A program made the position numbers and the translations under genes. From the NCBI GenBank assembly GCA_023386885.1, contig JAEWIX010000048.1, positions 62,001-126,000 on the forward strand: a stretch of 64,000 nt of DNA, written 5' to 3'. This document shows, piece by piece, positions 25,849-33,954 of the stretch (position 1 is its first letter; the number at the start of each line of letters is the position of its first letter). The stretch comes from Pseudomonadota bacterium (lineage in GTDB: Bacteria; Pseudomonadota; Alphaproteobacteria; Rhizobiales; Xanthobacteraceae). Under the pieces are notes generated by a model. The model saw only the letters and a list, made by a program, of their open reading frames with translations. It was not told where the DNA came from and made no database searches.

Positions 25849-26346
25849 ATGAGCAGTTCGATCTGGAACGACGCTTTGGCGAGCCGGCGTGCGGTGCTGC
25901 AAGGCATCGCCGCGGTCGCGGTGGTCGGTATCACCGGCATTCGCTTCGGCATGACCGAGGCGTTCGCCGCCGTCAACGATAAGTATCCGGAAGACGCCTT
26001 CAAGCAGAAGAGCGAGGCCGACGCCATCAAGTCGCTCTACGGCAAGACCGCGGAGAAATCCGACAAGGTGAAGCTCGACGCGCCGGAGATCGCCGAGAAC
26101 GGCGCGGTGGTGCCGGTTTCGGTGTCGTCGTCGCTGCCCGACGTGACCTCCATCGCGATCCTGGTGACGGAGAATCCGAACACGCTGGCGGCTGCCTATC
26201 GCATCCTGCCGGGCACCGCGCCGAGCGTGTCGAACCGTCTCAAGATGGCGAAGACCAGCAACGTCATCGCCGTGGTCGAAGCCGGCGGCAAGCTCTACAG
26301 CGCCACCAAGGAAGTGAAGGTCACCGTCGGCGGCTGCGGCGGCTGA
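25849..26346 (+). CDS. soxY: Sulfur carrier protein SoxY
   Basis: A 165-residue protein with a Tat signal (ASRRAVLQGIAAVAVVGITG). The C-terminal flexible arm ends KVTVGGCGG, with the carrier Cys near residue 163, the site of covalent sulfur attachment. The ATG at 25849 is preferred because GGAGA lies upstream. It is followed 23 bp later by soxZ. It carries thiosulfate-derived intermediates between SoxXA, SoxB and SoxCD. Confidence 0.96.
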   Translation: MSSSIWNDALASRRAVLQGIAAVAVVGITGIRFGMTEAFAAVNDKYPEDAFKQKSEADAIKSLYGKTAEKSDKVKLDAPEIAENGAVVPVSVSSSLPDVTSIAILVTENPNTLAAAYRILPGTAPSVSNRLKMAKTSNVIAVVEAGGKLYSATKEVKVTVGGCGG

Positions 26347-26369
26347 GATCAGGAACAGGACATAGCATC

Positions 26370-26681
26370 ATGGCATCGACCATTCGCGTTCGCGCAACCG
26401 CCAGCGGCGACAACACCGAGGTGCAGGCGCTGATCCAGCACCCGATGGATTCCGGCTTCGTCAAGAATGCCAAGGGCGAACTGATTCCGCCGCATTACAT
26501 CCAGCAGGTCACCATCGAGCACGGCGGCAAGCCGGTGTTCGTGGCCGACTGGGGCCCGGCGGTGTCGAAGGACCCGTATCTGAAGTTCGCCTTCAAGGGC
26601 GGCAAGAAGGGCGACGACCTGAAGGTCAGTTGGACCGACAACAAGGGCGCCAGCGATACGCTCACCGCCAAGATTCAATAA
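26370..26681 (+). CDS. soxZ: SoxY-binding protein SoxZ
   Basis: A 103-residue immunoglobulin-fold protein without a signal peptide: 'TIRVRATASGDNTEVQALIQHPMDSGFVKNAKGELIPPHYIQQV' and 'DPYLKFAFKGGKKGDDLKVSWTDNKG' are characteristic. It is exported by forming the SoxYZ heterodimer with Tat-targeted SoxY in the cytoplasm. It is placed between soxY and soxA as usual. Confidence 0.96.
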   Translation: MASTIRVRATASGDNTEVQALIQHPMDSGFVKNAKGELIPPHYIQQVTIEHGGKPVFVADWGPAVSKDPYLKFAFKGGKKGDDLKVSWTDNKGASDTLTAKIQ

Positions 26682-26715
26682 GGGTTCGCGGCAAAGGCGG
26701 AGAGGGAGGATGACG

Positions 26716-27591
26716 ATGCGACGACTTTCCGGAGGGGTGTTTGCCGGAGTGGCGCTTGCCGGGCTGGCGATGGCGGTGGCGCTGCTCGCTGCGCCGCCGG
26801 TTGCCGTGGCCGCCGACACGCCCAATCCGCCCGCCGATCTCAAGGCCTTTCAGAAATACTTCAAGGACAAGTTCCCGAAGGTGAAGTTCGAGGACTTCGT
26901 CAACGGCCCCTACTCGATGGACGAGGGGCTCTACAAGCAGTGGAAGGAAAAGGAGGAGTTTCCGCCTTACGAGTTCGCGCTCGATCTCGGCAAGGAGTTG
27001 ATGGCGAAGCCGTTCAAGAACGGCAAGACGCTGGCCGACTGCTTCCCCAACAAGGGCATCGGCATTCGCCAGGATTATCCTCACTTCGACACCAAGCAGG
27101 GCAAGGTGATCACGCTCGAACTGGCGGTGAACCAGTGCCGCGAGGCTAACGGCGAAGAGCCCTACTCTTACACCAAGGACGAGATGGCGGCGGTGACCGC
27201 CTACATGGCCTTCACCTCGCGCGGCAAGGTGTTCGACGTCAAGATTCCCGACGATCCGCGCGCGCTCGCGGCCTACGAGAACGGCAAGCGCTATTTCTAT
27301 ACGCGGCGCGGCCAGCTCAATTTCTCCTGCGCGACCTGTCACGTGCAAAGCCCCGGCGAGCGGATTCGCGCCGAAGTGCTGGCGCCGGCGCTCGGCATCC
27401 TCAACGCGATGCCGATCTATCGTTCCGAGTGGTCCGGCATGGGCACCACCAGCCGCCGCTTCACCTCGTGCAACAGCCAGGTGCGCGGCGTGCCGCTGAA
27501 ACCGCAGGACGAGGAATATCGCGACCTCGAATATTATCTGTCCTATGTCAGCAACGGGCTGCCGATCTCCGGCCCCGGCGCGCGACCGTGA
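26716..27591 (+). CDS. soxA: Cytochrome SoxA, single-heme type
   Basis: A 291-residue exported cytochrome. The signal peptide is followed by one heme motif, SCATCH (Cys205, Cys208, His209). The active-site heme-ligand Cys is in 'RRFTSCNSQVRG' (Cys252). The N-terminal domain lacks a CXXCH; Cys109 (ADCFPNKG) and Cys141 (NQCREANG) occupy that region and may form a disulfide, as in other monoheme SoxA proteins. The second of two close ATGs (26716) is chosen because GGAGG abuts the first. With SoxX it loads thiosulfate onto SoxY. Confidence 0.93.
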   Translation: MRRLSGGVFAGVALAGLAMAVALLAAPPVAVAADTPNPPADLKAFQKYFKDKFPKVKFEDFVNGPYSMDEGLYKQWKEKEEFPPYEFALDLGKELMAKPFKNGKTLADCFPNKGIGIRQDYPHFDTKQGKVITLELAVNQCREANGEEPYSYTKDEMAAVTAYMAFTSRGKVFDVKIPDDPRALAAYENGKRYFYTRRGQLNFSCATCHVQSPGERIRAEVLAPALGILNAMPIYRSEWSGMGTTSRRFTSCNSQVRGVPLKPQDEEYRDLEYYLSYVSNGLPISGPGARP

Positions 27592-27608
27592 TGCGAATGG
27601 AGGTTCTG

Positions 27609-27923
27609 ATGCGTCGATCGATCTCCGTACTCGCCGTCGCGGTGCTGCTCAGCGGCTTTGCTGTGTCCGCGCACGCGGCCAGCACCGAAGCCGACTACAA
27701 GGCCGCCTATGCGGCGGCGGAATCCGCCAACGCCGAGGCGGGCAAGCTGCGCAACCAGTGGACCACCGCGGTCTCCGCGCTCAAGGCGTCGAAGGCGGCC
27801 GCCGAGGCCGGCGACTTCGACAAGGCGACGGCGGAAGCGAAGAAGTCCGAACAACTGTCGAAGGCGGCGATCTTCCAGACCAACGAACAGAAGGAAAACT
27901 GGAAGCTGATGGAGATTCGCTGA
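27609..27923 (+). CDS. Small exported helical protein, SoxK/SoxXA-binding-protein-like
   Basis: A 104-residue protein with a signal peptide (MRRSISVLAVAVLLSGFAVSAHAA) and a mature part of about 80 residues that is Ala/Lys/Glu-rich and helical (TEADYKAAYAAAESANAEAGKLRNQW...). The size, export and position next to soxA match the SoxXA-binding protein called SoxK or SAXB in some sulfur oxidisers. GGAGG is 6 nt before the ATG at 27609. The family assignment is by length, composition and context, not by a catalytic motif. Confidence 0.7.
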   Translation: MRRSISVLAVAVLLSGFAVSAHAASTEADYKAAYAAAESANAEAGKLRNQWTTAVSALKASKAAAEAGDFDKATAEAKKSEQLSKAAIFQTNEQKENWKLMEIR

Positions 27924-27942
27924 GCGTGGCGTCAGCGGTGGC

Positions 27943-28037
27943 CGTCATCCTGAGGTGCGCGCATCTTTTGCGCGCCGCGGAGGATGCGGCCGTTCCCCTT
28001 CGAGGGCTTAGCTGCGCTGCGCCACCTCAGGGTGACG
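27943..28037. repeat. Family B intergenic palindromic repeat, copy 1
   Basis: CGTCATCCTGAGGTGCGCG...GGAGGATG at the left and CCCTTCGAGG...CCACCTCAGGGTGACG at the right form a long imperfect palindrome with terminal arms CGTCATCCTGAGG and CCTCAGGGTGACG. It lies between the soxK-like gene and soxB inside the sox operon. A second copy is at 33087-33185. Confidence 0.85.
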
Positions 28038-28082
28038 GCTCTCACGAAACGATGTGAGCTTCGCAAGATACAGGTTCATCGC

Positions 28083-29837
28083 ATGACTCTTCGCCGCCGC
28101 GACTTTCTGGGATGGACCGCAGGCGCTGCATTGATCGGCGCGCTGCCGCGTGGCAGCCGCGCCGCGAATGCCGCGAGCGACACCAGCGTCTACGACCTGC
28201 CGCGCTTCGGCAATGCGCGCATTCTGCACATGACCGACACTCATGCGCAGTTGCAGCCGGTGCTGTTTCGCGAGCCCAGCGTCAATCTCGGCATCGGCAC
28301 GATGCTGGGGCAACCGCCGCATCTGGTCGGCAACGCCTTTCTCGAACGCTTTCAGGTAACGGCGGGGAGCGCCAATGCCTACGCCTTCACCTGCCTCGAC
28401 TTCGAGAAGGCGGCGGCGCGGTTCGGCAGGCTCGGCGGCTTCGCGCATCTCAAGACGCTGATCGACCGGCTACGCGAGGAAGCGGGCGCTGGACGGTCGC
28501 TGCTGCTCGACGGCGGCGACCTTTGGCAGGGCTCGGGCCTCGCCAACGCCATGCAGGGCGCCGACATGGTGGAGGCCGCCAACCTGCTCGGCATCGAGGC
28601 GATGACCGGCCATTGGGAATTCACCTACGGCGAAAAGGTGCTGCGCGCCAACCTCGCGAAATTCAAGGGCGAGTTCATCGCGCAAAACGTATTTCTCACC
28701 GAAGAAGCGGCGTTCAACGACGCGCCCGCGTTCGATCCTGTCTCCGGCCGCGTCTTCAAGCCCTACACGATCAAGCAACTCGGCGGCCATCGCGTCGCGG
28801 TGATCGGCCAGGCATTTCCCTACGTGCCGATCGCGCATCCGAAGCGCTTCACGCCGGATTGGACCTTCGGCATTCGCGACGACGAGTTGCAGAAGCTGGT
28901 CGAGAAACTGCGCGCCGACGAGAAAATCGACGCCGTGGTGCTGCTGTCGCATAACGGCATGGATGTCGATCTCAAGCTCGCCAGCAAAGTCAGCGGCATC
29001 GATGTCATTCTCGGCGGCCACACCCACGACGCGGTGCCGCAACCGATCGCGGTGAAGAACGCCGGCGGGGTCACGCTGGTCACCAATGCCGGGTCCAACG
29101 GCAAATTCCTGGGCGTGCTCGATCTCGATCTCGCCAAAGGCAAGGTGCGCGACGTGCGCTATCGCCTGCTGCCGGTGTTCTCCGAGTTGCTGAGGCCCGA
29201 CGCCGAGATGCTGGCGCTGATCGAGCGGTTGCGCGCGCCGCACGCGGCGACGTTCGCGACCAAGATTGCCACCGCACCGCATCTCTTGTATCGCCGCGGC
29301 AACTTCAACGGCACTATGGACAGCCTGCTGTGCGACGCGCTGCGCCAGCAACTCGATGCCGAGATTGCGCTGTCGCCGGGCTTCCGCTGGGGCACCAGCG
29401 TGCTGGCGGGGCAACCGATGATCATGGAAGACGTGCTGGCGGAAACCGCCACCACCTATTCCGAGGTCTACGCGCAGCCGATGAGCGGCGAGCAGATCAA
29501 GACCGTGCTGGAAGATGTCTGCGACAATCTTTTCAATGTGGACCCTTATTATCAGCAGGGCGGCGACATGGTCCGCGTCGGCGGCCTGTCGTATACTTGC
29601 GCGCCCGGCGAGAGTGTCGGCAACCGCATTTCGGATTTGAAACTCGCGAGCGGCCGCGCGCTGGAAGCCGGCAAGACCTACAAGGTGGCGGGCTGGGCGT
29701 CGGTCAACGAACAGAAGGGCGAGCCGGTGTGGGACGTGTTCGCGAAACATTTGCGCGAGGGCAAGTTGTCGGCACCGGCTGACGCGGTGAGCCTGCGCGG
29801 CGTCGAGAACAATCCCGGCATCGCAGGCCAAGGATGA
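28083..29837 (+). CDS. soxB: Thiosulfohydrolase SoxB
   Basis: A 584-residue member of the 5'-nucleotidase/metallophosphatase superfamily with a Tat signal (LRRRDFLGWTAGAALIG). Di-metal motifs are visible: 'ILHMTDTHAQLQPVLFREPS', 'LLLDGGDLWQGSG', 'MTGHWEFTYGEK', 'VLLSHNGMDVDLKL' and 'ILGGHTHDAVPQ'. It hydrolyses the sulfonate group from SoxY-cysteine S-thiosulfonate. The start is the ATG at 28083; a GTG start upstream would read out of the repeat. The stop is 4 bp before the next gene. Confidence 0.95.
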   Translation: MTLRRRDFLGWTAGAALIGALPRGSRAANAASDTSVYDLPRFGNARILHMTDTHAQLQPVLFREPSVNLGIGTMLGQPPHLVGNAFLERFQVTAGSANAYAFTCLDFEKAAARFGRLGGFAHLKTLIDRLREEAGAGRSLLLDGGDLWQGSGLANAMQGADMVEAANLLGIEAMTGHWEFTYGEKVLRANLAKFKGEFIAQNVFLTEEAAFNDAPAFDPVSGRVFKPYTIKQLGGHRVAVIGQAFPYVPIAHPKRFTPDWTFGIRDDELQKLVEKLRADEKIDAVVLLSHNGMDVDLKLASKVSGIDVILGGHTHDAVPQPIAVKNAGGVTLVTNAGSNGKFLGVLDLDLAKGKVRDVRYRLLPVFSELLRPDAEMLALIERLRAPHAATFATKIATAPHLLYRRGNFNGTMDSLLCDALRQQLDAEIALSPGFRWGTSVLAGQPMIMEDVLAETATTYSEVYAQPMSGEQIKTVLEDVCDNLFNVDPYYQQGGDMVRVGGLSYTCAPGESVGNRISDLKLASGRALEAGKTYKVAGWASVNEQKGEPVWDVFAKHLREGKLSAPADAVSLRGVENNPGIAGQG

Positions 29838-29841
29838 AGTT

Positions 29842-30309
29842 ATGCGGATGACGCGGCGTCATATCGGGGGCGTGCTGGGCGCGATGATTGCGGCGCTGAC
29901 GCTTCATGCGGCTGCCGCGATGGCTGAACCGAAGCCGTTGCCGGACAAGCCGTTCGCCGAGCATCGCGTGGTGCTTCAGCTTTCCGATTCCGATGCCAAG
30001 AAGGAAGGCCTCGTCATCAGCGTCGCCAACAACCTGATCAAGGCCTATGGCCCCGACGCCATCGCCGTCGAGGTGGTGGGGTTTGGCCCCGGCATCGATC
30101 TGTTACGCACCGACAACGCCAACCGCACGCGGGTGGAAAGCCTGATCGCGCAGGGCGTCAAGTTCGATGTCTGCGTCAACACACTCGACACCATCGAACG
30201 CGAGACCGGCAAGCGGCCGGACATCATTCCCGGCGCGATTCCGGTGCAGGTTGGCGTCGGCCATATCCTGTCGTTGACCGAGAACGGCTTTACGCTGGTG
30301 CGGCCTTAA
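29842..30309 (+). CDS. Exported DsrE-family protein 1
   Basis: A 155-residue protein with a signal peptide (HIGGVLGAMIAALTLHAAAAMA) and a DsrE/DsrF-like fold: 'HRVVLQLSDSDAKKEGLVISVANNLIKAYG', 'VEVVGFGPGIDLLR'. A single Cys in 'FDVCVNT' (about 111) is at the position used for sulfur binding in DsrE/TusD-type proteins. It lies 4 bp after soxB with AAGGA upstream. Probably a periplasmic sulfur carrier or sulfur-trafficking accessory of Sox; its exact step is unknown. Confidence 0.85.
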   Translation: MRMTRRHIGGVLGAMIAALTLHAAAAMAEPKPLPDKPFAEHRVVLQLSDSDAKKEGLVISVANNLIKAYGPDAIAVEVVGFGPGIDLLRTDNANRTRVESLIAQGVKFDVCVNTLDTIERETGKRPDIIPGAIPVQVGVGHILSLTENGFTLVRP

Positions 30310-30356
30310 GTTTCACGCGCGGCGGCCTTGGCGCTGCCTCGAACAGGAGAGTGAAG

Positions 30357-30812
30357 ATGCGTCATCTCTTTCATGCGGCGGCGCTGGCCGTCGTCGCGAT
30401 GCTGTCGCTGTCGTCGCCGGGCCATGCCGCCGAAGGCAAGATCCATCGCCTCGCCATCCATGTCGACCAGAACGATCCGGCGGTGATGAATCTGGCGCTC
30501 AACAACGCCACCAACGTCATCGAATATTATCGCGGCAAGGGCGAGACCGTGGACGTCGAACTCGTCACCTACGGTCCGGGCCTGAACATGCTGCGCGACG
30601 ACACCTCGCCGGTGAAGGATCGCATTAAGCACATCAAGGATCTCGCCTTTCCTGGCAAGATCCAGTTCTCCGCCTGTGAGAACACTCGCAAGGGCATGGA
30701 GAAGAAGGAAGGCCACCCGATCCCGATCATGTCGGATGCGACGCCAGTGCCGTCCGGCGTGGTGCGGCTGATGCAGTTGCAGGAAGAAGGCTGGAGCTAT
30801 CTGCGGCCATGA
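30357..30812 (+). CDS. Exported DsrE-family protein 2
   Basis: A 151-residue paralogue of the preceding gene, with a signal peptide (LFHAAALAVVAMLSLSSPGHA), the DsrE-type core 'RLAIHVDQNDPAVMNLALNNATNVIEYYRG', 'VELVTYGPGLNMLR', and Cys in 'FSACENT' (about 107). Both paralogues share the C-x-N-T arrangement and a matching 'VG/VR...L.L.E.G' ending with LRP/VRP. AGGAGA before 30357 decides the start. It overlaps the next gene by 4 bp (ATGA). Confidence 0.85.
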   Translation: MRHLFHAAALAVVAMLSLSSPGHAAEGKIHRLAIHVDQNDPAVMNLALNNATNVIEYYRGKGETVDVELVTYGPGLNMLRDDTSPVKDRIKHIKDLAFPGKIQFSACENTRKGMEKKEGHPIPIMSDATPVPSGVVRLMQLQEEGWSYLRP

Positions 30813-31312
30813 ACAAAACAACCGCCGTATTCGCCGTCGCGCTGAGCGCGCTTGTCATATCGTCCGCCCGCGCCGATGACGCCGCGATGGTCACCTACAA
30901 GTCGCTGACGCCGGAAGTGGCGCTGGCAGCCGCGCAGGCGGCGATGAAGACCTGCCGTGACAACGGCTATCAGATCTCGGTCGCGGTGGTGGATCGCTTC
31001 GGCCTCCCGCAGGTGTTGCTGCGCGACCGCTATGCGGGCCTCCCCGCCAACGACACCGCGACGCGCAAGGCCTACACAGCGCTGAGTTTCCGCGCTTCCA
31101 CCGCCGATCTTGCGAAATCGATTCGCGAGGGGCAACTCGATCCGGCGCTGGCGCGGCTGCCCAATGTCGCGATGCTCGGCGGCGGGCTTGCGATCGAATC
31201 CGGCGGCACCTTGCTCGGCGGCATCGGCGTCTCCGGCGCGCCGGGCGGCGACAAGGATGAGGTCTGCGCCAAGGCCGGGCTCGACGCGATCCGCGACAGC
31301 CTCGATTTCTAA
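30809..31312 (+). CDS. Exported HbpS/GlcG-like heme-binding-family protein
   Basis: A 167-residue protein with a signal peptide (TTAVFAVALSALVISSARA) and a GlcG/HbpS domain: 'LAAAQAAMKTCRDNGYQISVAVVDRFGLPQVLLRDRYAG', 'TRKAYTALSF', 'LGGGLAIESGGTLLGGIGVSGAPGGDKDEVCAKAGL'. The family includes extracellular heme-binding sensors and proteins of unknown role. Its translational coupling to the DsrE pair places it in the Sox accessory set, perhaps in heme handling for the cytochromes; this is inference. Confidence 0.82.
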   Translation: MNKTTAVFAVALSALVISSARADDAAMVTYKSLTPEVALAAAQAAMKTCRDNGYQISVAVVDRFGLPQVLLRDRYAGLPANDTATRKAYTALSFRASTADLAKSIREGQLDPALARLPNVAMLGGGLAIESGGTLLGGIGVSGAPGGDKDEVCAKAGLDAIRDSLDF

Positions 31313-31411
31313 GAGCATGATCCCGAAAAGTGGGAACCGGTTTTCGGAAAAGATCATGCTCAAACAAAAAGATAAACGACGGGTCTGATTCAACGGAGTT
31401 GGATCAGACCC
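31313..31411. repeat. Family D double-palindrome element after the sox operon
   Basis: The first hairpin has 10-bp perfect arms GAGCATGATC (31313-31322) and GATCATGCTC (31352-31361), enclosing a smaller inverted repeat (CCGAAAA...TTTTCGG). A second hairpin follows: GGGTCTGAT (31381-31389) and ATCAGACCC (31403-31411). It starts at the base after the stop codon of the HbpS-like gene, so it may terminate or protect the sox transcript. A decayed relative is at 18494-18535. Confidence 0.75.
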
Positions 31412-31510
31412 AAGGTTCGATGCGGCCGATGCGCGCCGTTCCATGGAATAGTATTTTCCCGTGGCGATCTATCGGGCTATATTGTTCCACGAAGGAGCGT
31501 CGAGGCGATC

Positions 31511-32551
31511 ATGATATTCCGTCAACTGTTCGACAGCGTATCGGGAACCTACAGCTACCTGCTGGCCAGTCGCGCCGGCGGCGAGGCGCTGTTGATCGAT
31601 CCGGTGCTGGAGAAGGTCGATCGCTATTGCCAGTTACTGCGCGAACTCGACCTCAAGCTGGTCAAGGCGGTGGACACGCATCTGCACGCCGATCACGTCA
31701 CCGGGCTCGGCGAACTGCGCGACCGCACCCAATGCGTCACCATCATGGGCGAGCAGAGCAAGGCCGACGTGGTGGCGATGCGCGTCGGCGACGGTGACAA
31801 GATCACCATCGAGGGGCTCGCGCTCGACGTGATGTACACGCCCGGCCACACCGACGATTCCTACAGCTACCGTATGGCGGATCGCGTCTTCACCGGCGAC
31901 ACGCTGCTGATCCGCGGCACCGGCCGCACTGATTTCCAGAACGGCAGCGCGCGTGCGCAATACGATTCGATCTTCAACCGGCTGCTAAAGCTGCCCGAGG
32001 AGACCATGGTGTTTCCGGCGCACGATTACAAAGGCGACACCGTCTCCACCATCGGCGAGGAGCGGCGCTACAATCCGCGCCTGCAGGTCCCCTCGGTGGA
32101 GGCGTATATCGAATTGATGGGCAATCTCAATCTGCCCAATCCGAAACTGATGGACGTGGTGATTCCCGCCAACATGAAGATCGGTCTGCATCAGCACGCG
32201 CTGGCCGACGAAGGTTCGTCGCTGCGACCGCGCGACGCCATCGCCCGGCTTGGTCAGCCGGACATCCTGCTGGTCGATCTGCGCGAGCAGGCCGAGCGCG
32301 CCAAGCACGGCACGCTCGCCGGCGCGCTGCATGCGCCTTATCCGTCGATCGCTGACAGCCTGAAAGCCGGCGGCATGCTGCGCGAGGTCGCTGCCGCCAG
32401 CCGCCGCCGCATCGTGTTCTTCTGTGCCTTCGGCGAACGCTCGGCGATGGCGGTGAAGGCCGCGAAGGACGCCGGGCTGACGGACGCGATGCATCTCGAA
32501 GGCGGCATCGACGCCTGGAAAAAGGCCGGAGGACCGGTGATTGCCGGCTGA
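31511..32551 (+). CDS. Persulfide dioxygenase (ETHE1-like) fused to rhodanese
   Basis: A 346-residue, two-domain cytoplasmic protein. Residues 1-225 are an MBL-fold persulfide dioxygenase with HLHADH (57-62), TPGHTDDS (His113), FTGDTLLIRGTGRTDFQ (Asp130) and FPAHDYKG (His171); the GTGRTDFQ motif distinguishes it from glyoxalase II. Residues 235-346 are a rhodanese domain with catalytic Cys305 in FFCAFGERS. It oxidises glutathione persulfide and transfers sulfane sulfur, detoxifying products of sulfide/thiosulfate oxidation. It lies downstream of the Sox accessory genes with its own 198-bp upstream gap. Confidence 0.92.
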   Translation: MIFRQLFDSVSGTYSYLLASRAGGEALLIDPVLEKVDRYCQLLRELDLKLVKAVDTHLHADHVTGLGELRDRTQCVTIMGEQSKADVVAMRVGDGDKITIEGLALDVMYTPGHTDDSYSYRMADRVFTGDTLLIRGTGRTDFQNGSARAQYDSIFNRLLKLPEETMVFPAHDYKGDTVSTIGEERRYNPRLQVPSVEAYIELMGNLNLPNPKLMDVVIPANMKIGLHQHALADEGSSLRPRDAIARLGQPDILLVDLREQAERAKHGTLAGALHAPYPSIADSLKAGGMLREVAAASRRRIVFFCAFGERSAMAVKAAKDAGLTDAMHLEGGIDAWKKAGGPVIAG

Positions 32552-33083
32552 GGCTGCTTCTTCCTCGAACGATGGCACGATTCACGTCGCGCCGCTCAGC
32601 GCGGTGCATGAGATCGCGCGCAAACTTCCGTCATACGATCTGCTGACGTTGCTCTCGCCCGACACCGATGCGCAGGCGCTTGCCGCGCTGACGCCGCAGC
32701 GGCGGCTGCATTTGGTGTTTCACGACGTCGTCGAAGCGCGCGAAGGATTGATCCTGCCGAGCAGCGAGATGATCGCGGTGATGCTGGATTTCAGCCGCGC
32801 GCGCATCCACGAAACGCCGCTGTTGATCCATTGCTGGGCGGGAATCAGCCGCTCCAGCGCGGCGGCCTATATTCTGGCCTGCGATCGTCATCCCGGGCGC
32901 GAGAGTGAGATTGCCGAGGCGTTGCGCGCGCGTGCGCCGTTCGCCACGCCGAACCGGCTGATGGTCGCGCTGGCCGACGATCTGCTGGGATGCAACGGCG
33001 CGATGGTTGATGCCATCGCCCGCATCGGTCGCGGAGCCGAGGCTTTCGAGGGCACGCCGTATTGGTTGGAACTGGATTTCTGA
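32541..33083 (+). CDS. Dual-specificity/tyrosine phosphatase-like protein
   Basis: A 180-residue cytoplasmic protein with the phosphatase P-loop IHCWAGISRSS (Cys98, Arg104) and an upstream Asp-containing strand (LVFHDVVEAREG). It starts with TTG at 32541 inside the 3' end of the dioxygenase-rhodanese gene (11-bp overlap). GGAGG at 32528-32532, 8 nt before the TTG, supports this, and no in-frame ATG precedes the domain. The substrate is unknown. Its coupling to a persulfide dioxygenase is notable because Cys-based phosphatases are sensitive to persulfidation. Confidence 0.78.
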   Translation: MPAEAASSSNDGTIHVAPLSAVHEIARKLPSYDLLTLLSPDTDAQALAALTPQRRLHLVFHDVVEAREGLILPSSEMIAVMLDFSRARIHETPLLIHCWAGISRSSAAAYILACDRHPGRESEIAEALRARAPFATPNRLMVALADDLLGCNGAMVDAIARIGRGAEAFEGTPYWLELDF

Positions 33084-33086
33084 CGG

Positions 33087-33185
33087 CGTCATCCTGAGGT
33101 GCGAGCGAAGCGAGCCTCGAAGGATGGCATCGTAGCCGTCGCCCTTCGAGGCTCCGCGCGTTGCGCGGCGCGCCTCAGGGTAACG
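33087..33185. repeat. Family B intergenic palindromic repeat, copy 2
   Basis: A 99-bp element with outer arms CGTCATCCTGAGG and CCTCAGGGTAACG and inner parts GCGAGCGAAGCGAGCCTCGAAGG and CCCTTCGAGGC. It fills the gap between the convergent phosphatase and cobS genes, where it could act as a bidirectional terminator. Confidence 0.9.
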
Positions 33186-33189
33186 GCTG

Positions 33190-33954
33190 TTAACTTAGTA
33201 CCGCCGCCACGCCGAGCAGGAAGCCGATCTCGAACGCCTGCTCGATGCCGCCGAGCACGTCGCCGGTGTAGCCGCCGATCAGTCGCCGCGCCCATAGCGC
33301 CAGCAGTGCCGCCAGCGCTGTACCGAGCAGGGCGCCGAACGCCACTGCCGGCGCCGAGATCAAGGTCAGCGGCAGGATCGCCAGCAACACGAATATCAGC
33401 CCAAGCTGCAATTCGTCGACGCGCGGTCGCGATTCGACATAGGCCACTTTCATCGCGCCGACGTCGCCGCTGTAGGAAAGGCGCGTCATCACCCAGGCCG
33501 GCGCGGCGCGCGCCGCCGCGTGCGCCGCGATCAGCGTAGCCACGCCCTGCCATGGCGTCAGCACCGCCAGCGCGGCGATCCGCAGCGCGACGTTGAGGCC
33601 GAGCGCCAACGCGCCATAGGTGCCGATGCGGCTGTCCTTCATGATAGTGAGGCGCTTCTCCACCGTGAAGCCGCCGCCGAATCCGTCGAAGGTGTCGGCA
33701 AAACCGTCCTCATGCAGCGCGCCGGTCAGCGCGATGCTCGTCGCCACCGCCAGCATCGCGGCGACGGTCTCGTTCCATAGTTCGGTTGCGATCAGCAGCA
33801 CGAGTCCCGACACGAGACCGATGCCGATGCCGACCAGCGGCGAATATTTCAGGCAACGTGTCAGCCAGTCCGGCGCGATCTCGCCCGTTGCCGAACGCAA
33901 CGGCAGGATAGTCATGAAGCGCGCAGCGTTGCGGAAGTGCTCCATCTCGCTCAT
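33190..33954 (-). CDS. cobS: Adenosylcobinamide-GDP ribazoletransferase CobS
   Basis: A 254-residue membrane enzyme with about six hydrophobic segments and the diagnostic acidic motif 'LTGALHEDGFADTFDGFGGG' followed by 'KRLTIMKDSRIGTYGALAL'. It joins adenosylcobinamide-GDP and alpha-ribazole to give adenosylcobalamin (phosphate). The start codon is immediately adjacent to the cobT stop with no intervening base, so cobT-cobS is a minus-strand operon. Confidence 0.95.
   Translation of the reverse strand: MSEMEHFRNAARFMTILPLRSATGEIAPDWLTRCLKYSPLVGIGIGLVSGLVLLIATELWNETVAAMLAVATSIALTGALHEDGFADTFDGFGGGFTVEKRLTIMKDSRIGTYGALALGLNVALRIAALAVLTPWQGVATLIAAHAAARAAPAWVMTRLSYSGDVGAMKVAYVESRPRVDELQLGLIFVLLAILPLTLISAPAVAFGALLGTALAALLALWARRLIGGYTGDVLGGIEQAFEIGFLLGVAAVLS

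Noticed and set aside
24307..25902. A 531-codon minus-strand frame across soxC-soxD-soxX
   Set aside because: It is antisense to three cytochrome/molybdoenzyme genes with unmistakable motifs and includes the repeat.
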